NCBI RefSeq assembly: GCF_963676065.1
Contig: NZ_OY780933.1
Span: 1,221,001 to 1,285,000, forward strand
Direction: 5' to 3'
Length of the DNA stretch: 64,000 nucleotides
From: Maridesulfovibrio sp.
Lineage (GTDB): Bacteria; Desulfobacterota; Desulfovibrionia; Desulfovibrionales; Desulfovibrionaceae
Under the pieces are notes generated by a model, which saw only the letters and a list, made by a program, of their open reading frames with translations, was not told the origin of the DNA and did no database searches. Of the stretch, positions 7,622 through 16,488 are shown piece after piece; the stretch's first letter is position 1, and each line of letters opens with the position of its first letter. Position numbers and translations under genes: made by a program.

Positions 7622-9112
7622 GTGCCCAAAACTATGTCACAGGCGTTGCAGAAGAACCTACTTGGTAATTCTCCCGGCTGGTACAAACTGACTATTATCG
7701 GCTTTCTGGTGTTCAACCCCATTCTTCTGGCTACAGCCGGACCGTTTATTACCGGATGGGTGCTGATCGGTGAATTTATTTTCACTCTGGCCATGGCTCT
7801 CAAATGTTATCCTCTGCCCGCAGGCGGGCTGCTCGCCATTGAGGCAGTGGCTCTGGGAATGACTTCCCCGGATACTGTGTACAAGGAAACCCTGCACAAT
7901 TTCCCGGTTATTCTGCTGCTGATGTTCATGGTTGCAGGTATCTATTTTATGAAAGACATGCTGCAGTATGTTTTCACCAAGATACTGACCAAAATTAAAT
8001 CCAAGGTCGTTATTTCTTTACTGTTCTGTTTCGCAGGCGCATTCCTGTCCGCATTCCTTGATGCGTTGACGGTTACAGCGGTTATTATCGCCGTCGCCTA
8101 CGGTTTTTACGGGATTTATCACCGGTTTGCCTCTACGGGTAAATGTACAATTACCGATGATTCATTGCTTAAAGGCGATTGTGTCGATCACCTTGCCGAA
8201 TTCCGCGGTTTCTTAAGAAATCTGCTTATGCACGGCGCTGTTGGTACTGCTCTCGGCGGGGTATGCACCATTGTCGGTGAGCCGCAGAACCTGCTCATCG
8301 GGCACGTAATGGAATGGCACTTTATGGAATTCTTCCTTAAAGTCGCCCCTGTTTCCATGCCCGTTCTGGCCGTAGGATTACTGACCTGTCTCATGCTGGA
8401 AGTCACCGGTATTTTCGGGTACGGTTTTCAGCTGCCGCAGAATGTAAGAGAAATTCTTGAAGAAGAGGCTCGCAAAAACGATGAGGAAATGAGCCTGAAG
8501 AAAAAGGCGGCCCTGTTTACTCAGGCCTGTGCTGCTGTCTTTCTGATTCTCGCACTGGCTCTGCATCTCGCAGAGGTCGGGCTGATCGGTCTGGCTATCA
8601 TCGTTGCCCTGACCGCGCTTAACGGCATCACCGAAGAGCATCAGATCGGTCATGCATTTGAAGAGGCTCTGCCTTTTACCGCTTTGCTGGTTGTTTTCTT
8701 CGCTATTGTGGCGGTAATTCACGATCAGCATCTTTTCGCCCCGATCATTCACTATGTGCTTGCTTTGGAAGGTAAAGTTCAGCTGGCGGCATACTACCTT
8801 GCCAACGGCGTGCTTTCCATGATTTCGGATAATGTGTTCGTCGCAACCGTATATATTTCCGAAACCCTGAAGGCATTTCAGGAAGGCATTATCGACCGTC
8901 AGCAGTTCGATCTGCTCGCAGTTGCCATTAACACCGGAACCAATATCCCCAGTGTCGCAACTCCTAACGGTCAGGCCGCATTCCTGTTCCTGCTGACTTC
9001 CGCCATTGCGCCTCTGATCAGGCTTTCATATGGCGAAATGGTCAAGCTGGCCTTTCCCTACACGGTCACCATGTCTATTACCGGTCTTGCCGCTGTGTGG
9101 TACTTCCTGTAG
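7622..9112 (+). CDS. nhaB: Na+/H+ antiporter NhaB
   Basis: A 496-residue inner-membrane protein, starting at GTG 7622 with AAAGGAGA upstream. Strong similarity to E. coli NhaB by eye: [17 protein letters not shown] at the start, [63 protein letters not shown] and [18 protein letters not shown]. It exchanges cytoplasmic Na+ for external protons and so lowers internal sodium and sets internal pH. It is the last gene of the run beginning at 3532 and is followed by a terminator. In a marine organism using Na+-coupled uptake, it is a logical partner of the upstream SLC13 symporter. Confidence 0.96.
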   Translation: MPKTMSQALQKNLLGNSPGWYKLTIIGFLVFNPILLATAGPFITGWVLIGEFIFTLAMALKCYPLPAGGLLAIEAVALGMTSPDTVYKETLHNFPVILLLMFMVAGIYFMKDMLQYVFTKILTKIKSKVVISLLFCFAGAFLSAFLDALTVTAVIIAVAYGFYGIYHRFASTGKCTITDDSLLKGDCVDHLAEFRGFLRNLLMHGAVGTALGGVCTIVGEPQNLLIGHVMEWHFMEFFLKVAPVSMPVLAVGLLTCLMLEVTGIFGYGFQLPQNVREILEEEARKNDEEMSLKKKAALFTQACAAVFLILALALHLAEVGLIGLAIIVALTALNGITEEHQIGHAFEEALPFTALLVVFFAIVAVIHDQHLFAPIIHYVLALEGKVQLAAYYLANGVLSMISDNVFVATVYISETLKAFQEGIIDRQQFDLLAVAINTGTNIPSVATPNGQAAFLFLLTSAIAPLIRLSYGEMVKLAFPYTVTMSITGLAAVWYFL

Positions 9113-9142
9113 CGATCAGCTTACTAAATCCTAACAGATTAA

Positions 9143-9176
9143 ATCCCCCTGCCGTATTTTCGGCGGGGGGATCTTT
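9143..9176 (+). terminator. Rho-independent terminator after nhaB
   Basis: ATCCCCCTGCCG (9143-9154) pairs with CGGCGGGGGGAT (9161-9172) with one G-U pair, followed by CTTTAATT. It ends the transporter operon. Confidence 0.75.
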
Positions 9177-9330
9177 AATTATGTATGGTGAACGAAAAAA
9201 AAATAACATATAATAAAAATAGGATTAGCGTCATTGTCCTTGCCGTCAAGGTGCCAGTCCTCTGTTCGGGGAAAAGCTATTCTCTGGAGCAGGATGTTTT
9301 TTCGCTCAAGAGGAGATTTAAGGAGTTGTG

Positions 9331-9879
9331 ATGTCTGAAAGCGGGCAGGTCATATTAGAAAATATAGCCGTGGCGGCAGTATATTGGGGAATATCATACC
9401 TTAACTGGCTGATTTTCCGCGGTGTAGGTGTTTTGCCTATGCCGGTATGGCCGGCGGCCGCAATCGCGATTATTGCCGCTTTATATCGAGGCTGGGCCAT
9501 TGCTCCGGGCATTGCAGTCGGCACCATTCTGGCCAATCATTTTTTATTGGGTGCTTCGTGGCCTTTCTCTTGCTGCATCTCGATTATGAATACCTTGGGA
9601 CCGATTCTGGGAGCAATGTTGATTAAAAGGAAAAGCGGCGGAAGGGTCTTTTTCGGAACCCCCGGAAATATTGCTTTCGGAATAGTTGTCGGGATTGTGT
9701 TTGTTCCGTTGCTGACGGCATTCGGCGGCGTGGGCAGCAAATATATGTTTGGTCTGGTCACTGATGATAAAGTCTTCACTTCAATCATCCGCTGGGCGAT
9801 GGCTCATGGTTTGGGGACCTTCTTTTTCGGTATTCCCGTTTTAGCCTGGCTGCAAAGCAGAGGTAGACATGAATTATAG
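9331..9879 (+). CDS. MASE1-like integral membrane sensor protein
   Basis: About 182 residues from ATG 9331 with AGGAG at 9321 (a GTG one codon earlier is also open). Around six hydrophobic segments, with VLPMPVWPAAAIAIIAALYRGW and later PGIAVGTILANHF resembling the first part of a MASE1 domain, the membrane sensor of many kinases and cyclases. The family domain is usually near 300 residues with eight or more segments, so this ORF looks like only its first two thirds. Its end overlaps the start of the histidine kinase by 11 bp, and that kinase opens with two further membrane segments. The two may form one sensor in two chains, or a split gene. Confidence 0.6.
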   Translation: MSESGQVILENIAVAAVYWGISYLNWLIFRGVGVLPMPVWPAAAIAIIAALYRGWAIAPGIAVGTILANHFLLGASWPFSCCISIMNTLGPILGAMLIKRKSGGRVFFGTPGNIAFGIVVGIVFVPLLTAFGGVGSKYMFGLVTDDKVFTSIIRWAMAHGLGTFFFGIPVLAWLQSRGRHEL

Positions 9880-11677
9880 CAAAAAGCCCGGACGATCCAT
9901 GTTGCTGACTTTTGTTATGCTTGCTGTTGCTCTTTGGTGTGTGGAAGCCTTTTTTGATTTTACCTGGTTTGAGGCTGAACCAAATAGCTTATTCCATAGT
10001 TTTTTTCCTGCGGATGATCCTCATGAAATGTTTGTACGCACGCTGATGGTTAGTGCGGTCATTTTTTGCGGAGCGATAGTTTCTTTTCTGTATGGCCGTG
10101 CTGTTCATTCTGAGAAAGAGGCTTTGGAAAGTGAAGAAAACCTGAAGACTCTGTTTAATTCCATCGGAGATGCCGTTATCGCCACTGATAGGCAGGGAAT
10201 TGTGGTCAGGATGAATCCGGTGGCCGAAAAACTTACCGGGTGGACCATAGAAGAAAGCAGGGGGACAGCCCTGACCGATATTTTTAACATTGTACATTCC
10301 GTGACCAAGCATCCGTGCGAGAATCCCGTGGATAAGGTTCTCAAATATAAAAAGGTGGTAGAACTCACTGATCACACCACTCTGATATCCAAAAACGGAG
10401 AGCATTATCATATTGCCGATTCCGCAGCTCCGGTCTTAGATGAAGAGGGCAGCATAACAGGTACGGTTCTTGTCTTCAGGGATGTGTCAGATGAATATCT
10501 GCGCCGTGAAGAATTGCGTAAGTTGCGTAATTACCTTTCAAATATAATAGATTCCATGCCGTCAATCCTTGTCGGGGTGGATGCTGAAGGCAAGGTTACG
10601 CAATGGAATATGACTGCGGAAAAAATTACCGGGGTTTCATCTGCCGACGCGTATGGCAAATCTCTTGTTTCCGTGTTTCCGCGCATGAGTTCCGAGATGG
10701 ATAAGATAAGAAAAAGTATCCAAACTCGCCGTGCCATGAGCGAAGAGCGTAAACTCAGACATGTTGACAGTGATGTCCGTTATGAAGATCTGACGATTTT
10801 TCCGCTTGTGGCTAACGGTGTTGAGGGTGCGGTTATCCAGATTGATGACGTCACTGAACGTTGCAATATGGAGCAGATGATGATTCAGACTGAGAAAATG
10901 ATGTCCGTGGGAGGTTTGGCTGCCGGGATGGCTCATGAGATAAACAATCCTCTTGCGGCGATTTCCGGCAATGCCCAGAATATTGTCAACCGTATCTATA
11001 AAGATCTGGACATGAATCGTCTCGTTGCCGCTGAATGCAACGTTGAGCTGGAGAATTTACGGGACTACCTTTCCCGCAGGGAAATTCCCAAGATGCTGAA
11101 CGGTATATCCGACTCATGTAACCGCGCAGCTTCCATTGTGACCAATATGCTTCGGTTCAGCCGTAAAAGCAAAAAGAGATTTACTAAATGCAATCTGCCG
11201 GAATTGCTGGATAACACTATCGATCTGGCGGCTAATGACTATGACCTCAAAAAGGAATATGATTTCAGGAAGATTAAAATCATTAAAGAGTACAGCCCCG
11301 ATCTTCCAAGAGTGCTTTGCGAAGAAAACGAAATTCAGCAGGTTTTCCTGAATCTCTTGAAGAACGGCGCACAGGCTATGATGGAAAAGGATTATGTTGA
11401 TGACACTTCCCGTTTTATCCTCCGGCTAAAACAGGAAGACCAGATGGCAGTTCTGGAAGTAGAGGATAATGGACCGGGTATGGAAGAGGATGTGCGTAAA
11501 AGGGTTTTTGAGCCTTTTTTTTCCACAAAAGGCGTCGGGCAGGGAACGGGTCTTGGACTTTCAGTGTCTTTTTTCATTATAACAGATCAGCATAACGGGG
11601 AAATGGAAGTGAATTCTGTTCCGGGGAAATGGACCCGTTTCGTAGTTAAAATACCCATCTCTGGTAGGGAGGCATAG
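9869..11677 (+). CDS. Membrane PAS-PAS sensor histidine kinase
   Basis: A 602-residue kinase. Two membrane segments lie at about 10-30 and 52-75. PAS 1 spans about 88-215 (IGDAVIATDRQGIVVRMNP), PAS 2 about 220-335 (MPSILVGVDAEGKVTQWN). The HisKA box has the phosphorylated histidine at H356 (GMAHEINNPLAAISGN), and the ATPase domain shows the N box (QQVFLNLLKNGAQAM), DNGPGM and GTGLGLS. This is the NtrB-like class of kinase. It overlaps the MASE1-like gene by 11 bp and ends 2 bp before the response regulator, so the three form one signalling unit. The signal is not known. Confidence 0.9.
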   Translation: MNYSKKPGRSMLLTFVMLAVALWCVEAFFDFTWFEAEPNSLFHSFFPADDPHEMFVRTLMVSAVIFCGAIVSFLYGRAVHSEKEALESEENLKTLFNSIGDAVIATDRQGIVVRMNPVAEKLTGWTIEESRGTALTDIFNIVHSVTKHPCENPVDKVLKYKKVVELTDHTTLISKNGEHYHIADSAAPVLDEEGSITGTVLVFRDVSDEYLRREELRKLRNYLSNIIDSMPSILVGVDAEGKVTQWNMTAEKITGVSSADAYGKSLVSVFPRMSSEMDKIRKSIQTRRAMSEERKLRHVDSDVRYEDLTIFPLVANGVEGAVIQIDDVTERCNMEQMMIQTEKMMSVGGLAAGMAHEINNPLAAISGNAQNIVNRIYKDLDMNRLVAAECNVELENLRDYLSRREIPKMLNGISDSCNRAASIVTNMLRFSRKSKKRFTKCNLPELLDNTIDLAANDYDLKKEYDFRKIKIIKEYSPDLPRVLCEENEIQQVFLNLLKNGAQAMMEKDYVDDTSRFILRLKQEDQMAVLEVEDNGPGMEEDVRKRVFEPFFSTKGVGQGTGLGLSVSFFIITDQHNGEMEVNSVPGKWTRFVVKIPISGREA

Positions 11678-11679
11678 CC

Positions 11680-12048
11680 ATGTCGAATATAATTCTGGTT
11701 CTGGATGATGACGTACATGTTAGGGAAAGTCTTGCCATAAGCCTTGAAGATGAGGAATTTCACGTCTATCAGGCAGGAAGTTCCGAAGAAGCAATGGCCT
11801 TTTTAGATAAAGAAAAAGTGGATATGGTCATCGTAGATCTCAGGCTTCCGGGGATGAATGGGACAGATTTTATCAAGGAAGCCCGTAAAAAATGGACAGA
11901 ACTGAAATTCATTATATATACCGGATCGCCCGAGTTCAGCATCCCGGTGGATCTGGCTGAGGTTTCCAGTGTTTCAAATTCCATATTTTTGAAGCCGCTG
12001 CCTACTTGCGAAGGTATGGTCAGTGAAATAAAACGCATGCTGAATTAA
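11680..12048 (+). CDS. Single-domain response regulator
   Basis: A 122-residue CheY-like receiver with complete active site: acidic triplet D9-D11 (VLDDD), phosphoacceptor D53 (IVDLRLPGMNG), threonine in IIYTGS, and lysine in FLKPL. No output domain follows. It starts 2 bp after the stop of the kinase and is surely its partner. It may signal by protein contact or pass phosphate onward. The orphan motB gene begins about 80 bp later, so a link to motility is possible but unproven. Confidence 0.9.
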   Translation: MSNIILVLDDDVHVRESLAISLEDEEFHVYQAGSSEEAMAFLDKEKVDMVIVDLRLPGMNGTDFIKEARKKWTELKFIIYTGSPEFSIPVDLAEVSSVSNSIFLKPLPTCEGMVSEIKRMLN

Positions 12049-12126
12049 TAACCTACCATATTTGCAATAATGGCGGGGTGGCGCTATCAGGTTAACTGAA
12101 TAACGCTTTTCCCGGAGAATATTTTT

Positions 12127-12879
12127 GTGCCCCCGAAAAAAGAAGAAATAATATATATAGAAGCCAAGGCTCCTGCTGAACCTCCTCCGGAAGAGGGATT
12201 GCCCCCGTGGATGGCCACCTTCGCGGATATGGTAACCCTGCTGCTGTGCTTCTTTGTTCTGCTGCTTTCTTTCGCAAATCAGGATGTCGCGAACTTTGAA
12301 ACTCTGAAAGGATCGATGAAGGATGCTTTCGGTGTGCAGACCAAGGACAAGACCGGTAAGCACATGGCTTTTTCCAAAAGTCCGCATACCGCATCTTCAA
12401 TGAGCGCCAAGGCCAAAAAATCGATGCAGGCGCTTGAAGTTGATGTCAGAGCCTTTATAGCTGCCGGTAAAATGAATAAGCTGATGGCAGTTAATAGTGA
12501 TCAGCAGGGGGTTCTGGTCAGGGTGCCCTCCCGTGCTATTTTTATGCCCGGAACAGCTACTATTAATCCTAAGGTGGCAAAAATACTGGATAAGGTCGCC
12601 GGGATTATGAAAAAGAAAAATTTTAACCTGGTTGTGCGCGGACATACTGATGACCGGGCCACGAGAAATAATATCTACAGTTCCAACTGGGAGCTGTCCG
12701 CTGCAAGGGCTGCTTCCTGCCTGCGATATGTACTCAAAAAATCAGGGATTTCTTCAAAACGGGTTAAGGCTGTAGGGTACGCCGGAACTAAACCGCTGGT
12801 CCCGAATACTTCTGACCGGAACAGGGCCATCAACCGCAGGGTTGAATTTTATTACCAGCCTCCTTCGGATAGATGGTAA
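12127..12879 (+). CDS. motB: MotB-type flagellar stator protein without adjacent motA
   Basis: A 250-residue protein from GTG 12127 with GGAGA upstream. The motif PPWMATFADMVTLLLCFF carries the ion-conducting aspartate at D34 in its single membrane segment. The C-terminal half is an OmpA-like peptidoglycan-binding domain (RGHTDDRAT, NWELSAARA, NRAINRRVEF). It is a close paralogue of the MotB at 55458-56204. No motA lies next to it, so it may share the MotA encoded at 56220-56975, or have another role. A bidirectional terminator follows. The preceding spacer has no clear promoter, and it could be read together with the two-component genes. Confidence 0.88.
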   Translation: MPPKKEEIIYIEAKAPAEPPPEEGLPPWMATFADMVTLLLCFFVLLLSFANQDVANFETLKGSMKDAFGVQTKDKTGKHMAFSKSPHTASSMSAKAKKSMQALEVDVRAFIAAGKMNKLMAVNSDQQGVLVRVPSRAIFMPGTATINPKVAKILDKVAGIMKKKNFNLVVRGHTDDRATRNNIYSSNWELSAARAASCLRYVLKKSGISSKRVKAVGYAGTKPLVPNTSDRNRAINRRVEFYYQPPSDRW

Positions 12880-12902
12880 TTGGTGTCTGTGGACTGATTA
12901 AA

Positions 12903-12945
12903 AAAAATCCCGGCATTCCTTATGTGGAAGTGCCGGGATTTTTTT
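12903..12945. terminator. Bidirectional terminator between motB and the MucR-type gene
   Basis: AAAAATCCCGGCA (12903-12915) pairs with TGCCGGGATTTTT (12931-12943), with further TTCC/GGAA pairing inside. A-run on one side and T-run on the other allow it to serve both convergent genes. Confidence 0.88.
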
Positions 12946-12960
12946 GATGAAAAATATGGT

Positions 12961-13356
12961 TTATTGTTTTTTACGTTTTTCCCAGAGTTTCATTTCTTTC
13001 ATCTTTTTGCGTCGTTCACGCTGCAGGGATTTGCAGACCAAAGGTGTTTTCTTCGCGTATCCCCATTTCTCCCGATATTCTTCCGGAGTAAGGCCGTATT
13101 TTGCAAGGTGACGCTTAGTCAGTACCTTGAAAGACTTGCCCGATTCCAGACAGATGATGCTCTTTTCTCTGATGGCTTTTTTAGGATCTACCGGCGGGGT
13201 CGGTTCCTGAGAACCGTTATCGAACATGCCGTCACTGATTTTTTTGATTCCTGCAGACAATTTCTGCACCATGGAGGTGATTTCCTCTTCAGTCATGGTT
13301 CTTACGCTGGCCTGAGCTTTAACAATTTCAAGGGCCTCTTTCAGATGATCTTCCAT
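12961..13356 (-). CDS. MucR/Ros family transcriptional regulator
   Basis: A 131-residue protein starting at ATG 13356 with GGGGAG upstream. The core SIICLESGKSFKVLTKRHL followed by KYGLTPEEYREKWG is the MucR/Ros signature. The N-terminal helical part (MEDHLKEALEIV) fits the oligomerisation region. Only one cysteine remains in the zinc-finger loop where Ros has a C-x2-C pair, so metal binding may differ. The C-terminus is very basic (ERRKKMKEM). Such proteins bind AT-rich DNA and act as global regulators of surface polysaccharide, motility and cell cycle genes. It is divergent from glgP across a 430-bp AT-rich spacer, which it might bind. Confidence 0.87.
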   Translation of the reverse strand: MEDHLKEALEIVKAQASVRTMTEEEITSMVQKLSAGIKKISDGMFDNGSQEPTPPVDPKKAIREKSIICLESGKSFKVLTKRHLAKYGLTPEEYREKWGYAKKTPLVCKSLQRERRKKMKEMKLWEKRKKQ

Positions 13357-13786
13357 ATTATCTCCCCTTATTCTGTTGTTATTTTCTATGTGTTATAAAT
13401 TAATGAAAAATTATGTTCGGCAGTTACTGCTTGGTCTGTTTATGTCTCTCTTTATTGTAAACCTTGCATGCAACTGATCATTACCAATAACACTATCTGT
13501 GGATAAAGGTGAAGTAGAATGTTAAATTCTGATTATTCTTTGTGAGTATTGCACGTGAGTTATAGTACGTGTCCATGTCTGTGTTACTCAAATTGATCAT
13601 TGAGGCGGACTAAGCAGTTGGATGTTATATGTTCGGATGTTTGACTTTGTAATCTTTAAAAAAAAGTTTGCATTACTTTTTTAAGGTAGTTGAGTTATAA
13701 CTTTGCTGTAACTGTTTTTTCTGTGGGGGAGTTGTTTTCTTTTTTAAGTGAATTAAATCATTTCTTATAGCTAGAGAGGTCTTTCT
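13357..13786. other. 430-bp AT-rich spacer between mucR-type gene and glgP
   Basis: No credible ORF. It is rich in A/T tracts and holds the promoters of the two divergent genes, but no convincing -35/-10 pair at good spacing can be pointed out. GAGAGG just before 13787 is the ribosome-binding site of glgP. Confidence 0.5.
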
Positions 13787-16264
13787 ATGCCTAAAGATAT
13801 TAAAGATTTTTTAAATGAAATAGGTGGAATGGATGTTGATTCTCTTGAAAACTGCGTCTGCCGCCATCATCTTTCCAATCTGGGGCGTGATTATGGCCGC
13901 ACGGATATTTTCTCTCTCTATCAGGCTCTTGCTTATACTTTGCGGGACCGTCTGGTCGGTAATTGGATTAAAACCCAGCAGTCTTATTATAATCAGCGAG
14001 CCAAAAGCGTTTATTATCTTTCACTTGAGTTTTTGACCGGTAAATCTCTGGCCAGCAATACCTTGAGCCTTGGGGTGGAAAAGGAAGTGGTTGAGGTCCT
14101 CGATAGGTTCGGGGTTTCCCTTGAGGAAACTGAAAACGCGGAAGCGGATGCCGGGCTGGGGAATGGCGGATTGGGGCGTCTTGCATCGTGTTTTCTCGAT
14201 TCCATGGCCAGTCTTGGAATTTCCGGTTACGGTTACGGAATCAGGTACGAGTACGGAATTTTCAAACAGGCAATTGAAAACGGTGAGCAGGTTGAAGCCC
14301 CGGACGATTGGCTGCATACCGGTAATCCCTGGGAATTCAACCGCAAAGGTTTCATGTTTACGGTCCGGCTCTATGGACGTGAGGAACAGTTCACACACGA
14401 GGATGGATCTATCCGGCACCGGTGGGCGGACAGCGCCAAGGTCATGGCTGTCCCGGTGGATATGCTTATTCCGGGATACAGAAACGAAAATGTGATCAAT
14501 ATGCGACTCTGGGAGGCCCAGCCTGCAAGGCGTTTTAATTTCGACCTCTTCAACAGCGGTGATTACATTCGGTCCATGGAAGACGCGGTTCGTTCCCAGA
14601 CGATTTCCAAGGTGCTCTATCCTAATGACCGGCTGAGTGAAGGGCGAGAGCTACGTCTTGTGCAGCAGTATTTTTTCGTCTCGGCTACGATTCAGGATAT
14701 GATGCGCCGGTTTAAAAAACTGAAGCTTGATTTTTCCGAGCTGCCCAACCGGGCGGTAGTTCAGCTTAATGAAACCCATCCGGCTATCGCCATCCCGGAA
14801 CTTATGCGTATCCTCATCGATGAAAAAATGCTGAACTGGGATCAGGCATGGCGCATCTGCCGCAGAACATTTGCCTACACCAATCACACGGTAATGCCTG
14901 AAGCCCTTGAAAAATGGCCTTTGGACATGATGCGGAATGTGTTGCCGCGTCATGTTTCCATTATTTTTGAAATTAATCGCCGTTTTATGGAAGATGTGAA
15001 AGCCCGTTTTCCCGGTGATGAAGATCGTCTGAAACGTATGTCAATTATCGAGGACTGCGAGTTTCCTCAGGTTCGTATGGCGTGGCTGGCTGTGGTAGGC
15101 AGTTTCACCGTGAACGGGGTTTCCTCCCTGCACGGGGAGTTGATTAAGAAGAATATTTTTCAGGATTTTGTGGAAATGTTCCCCGGCAGGTTCATTTCGG
15201 TAACCAACGGGATAACTCCGCGCAGGTGGCTTAGACAGTGTAATCAGTCACTTTCGAAGCTCATTACCGAAACGATAGGGGAGGAGTGGGTTACAGATCT
15301 TGACCAGCTGAGCAAGCTTGCTCCTCTGGCCGATGACCCTGATTTTCAGAAGCGCTGGTATGAATGCAAGCTCAAGGAAAAGAAGCGTCTCGTTGACTAT
15401 GCCCGCAATGAATACGGACTTTATATGCCTGCGGACTGGATGTATGATGTGCATGTAAAGCGCATCCATGAATACAAACGCCAGCTGCTTAACGTGCTGC
15501 ACGCAATAACTCTCTACTGCCGTTTGAAGCGCAACCCGAACAGCGTTGCCGTGCCGAGGCTTAAGATTTTCGCAGGTAAAGCGGCCCCCGGCTATTTTTT
15601 GGCAAAGCGCATCATCAGGTTGATCAATGCGGTGGGGGCTGTTGTCAATTCAGACCCTGCGGTAAATCATAAGCTGCGCATCGTTTTTATGCCCAACTAT
15701 AGAGTTTCACAGGCGGAACGCATTATTCCCGCAACCGATCTTTCCGAGCAGATTTCATTGGCCGGGACGGAAGCTTCCGGAACCGGAAATATGAAGTTCG
15801 CCCTGAACGGTGCCTTAACCATCGGTACTCTTGATGGTGCCAATATTGAGATTATGGAAGAAGTCGGCCGGGAGCACATGTTCATTTTCGGTATGGATGC
15901 GGATGAAGTGGAAACGCGTAAACAGAACGGCTATAACCCTTCGGAAATTGCTTCAGCGGATCAGGAACTGGGCGAGGTTTTGCATTATATCGGCGATGGT
16001 ACTTTTTCGGAAGGGGACCGCGAGCTTTTCCGACCGATTCTGGACGCCCTTTTTAACGGCGGGGATCAGTACATGGTTCTTGCCGATTATCGGGATTATG
16101 TCGACGCGCAGGACCGGGTGGATAAATTATGGCTGGATCGCAGCGGATGGCTACGCAGTTCCATCCTCAATACCGCCGGTTCCGGGTATTTTTCCAGTGA
16201 TCGGGCTATAATGGATTACGCCCGTAATGTATGGGGAATCCGGCCCATGGATATGGAAAAATAG
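13787..16264 (+). CDS. glgP: Glycogen phosphorylase
   Basis: An 825-residue enzyme, usual length for the family. It splits alpha-1,4 glucan with phosphate to give glucose 1-phosphate. Visible motifs: LSLEFLTGKSL near residue 85, ADAGLGNGGLGRLASCF near 120-137, GYGIRYEYGIF, NETHPAIAIPELMR, TNHTVMPEALEKW, and EASGTGNMKFALNGALTIG, in which K670 should hold pyridoxal phosphate. Sulfate reducers of this group store polyglucose, so this is the mobilising enzyme. No other glycogen gene is nearby. It is followed by a hairpin and stands alone. Confidence 0.97.
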   Translation: MPKDIKDFLNEIGGMDVDSLENCVCRHHLSNLGRDYGRTDIFSLYQALAYTLRDRLVGNWIKTQQSYYNQRAKSVYYLSLEFLTGKSLASNTLSLGVEKEVVEVLDRFGVSLEETENAEADAGLGNGGLGRLASCFLDSMASLGISGYGYGIRYEYGIFKQAIENGEQVEAPDDWLHTGNPWEFNRKGFMFTVRLYGREEQFTHEDGSIRHRWADSAKVMAVPVDMLIPGYRNENVINMRLWEAQPARRFNFDLFNSGDYIRSMEDAVRSQTISKVLYPNDRLSEGRELRLVQQYFFVSATIQDMMRRFKKLKLDFSELPNRAVVQLNETHPAIAIPELMRILIDEKMLNWDQAWRICRRTFAYTNHTVMPEALEKWPLDMMRNVLPRHVSIIFEINRRFMEDVKARFPGDEDRLKRMSIIEDCEFPQVRMAWLAVVGSFTVNGVSSLHGELIKKNIFQDFVEMFPGRFISVTNGITPRRWLRQCNQSLSKLITETIGEEWVTDLDQLSKLAPLADDPDFQKRWYECKLKEKKRLVDYARNEYGLYMPADWMYDVHVKRIHEYKRQLLNVLHAITLYCRLKRNPNSVAVPRLKIFAGKAAPGYFLAKRIIRLINAVGAVVNSDPAVNHKLRIVFMPNYRVSQAERIIPATDLSEQISLAGTEASGTGNMKFALNGALTIGTLDGANIEIMEEVGREHMFIFGMDADEVETRKQNGYNPSEIASADQELGEVLHYIGDGTFSEGDRELFRPILDALFNGGDQYMVLADYRDYVDAQDRVDKLWLDRSGWLRSSILNTAGSGYFSSDRAIMDYARNVWGIRPMDMEK

Positions 16265-16286
16265 CCTGATTTTAACCCGACCTTAA

Positions 16287-16322
16287 CATAACCGCCTGTT
16301 CCTCGTGGAATAGGCGGTTATG
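16287..16322 (+). terminator. Hairpin after glgP
   Basis: CATAACCGCCTGTTCC (16287-16302) pairs with GGAATAGGCGGTTATG (16307-16322) around the loop TCGT, with one weak pair. The T-run after it is poor (CAGTTT), so termination may be partial. Confidence 0.6.
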
Positions 16323-16488
16323 CAGTTTAAGAGGGTGTTAACCATATGATATCTGCCGATTAGTTATGTGTGCCGGAGGAGATTAAGCTCATCCCAGACA
16401 TTTCGCGGGGTGCGGGAGGTTTTGCTTTCAGCGGGAAATTTACATATATTGTAGCTCCAGAACTGATTATAAGAATGGATACCAGATA

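Noticed and set aside
7576..7803. Minus-strand ORFs inside nhaB and the other transporter genes
   Set aside because: They lie wholly within strong genes in another frame, without ribosome sites or recognisable motifs.
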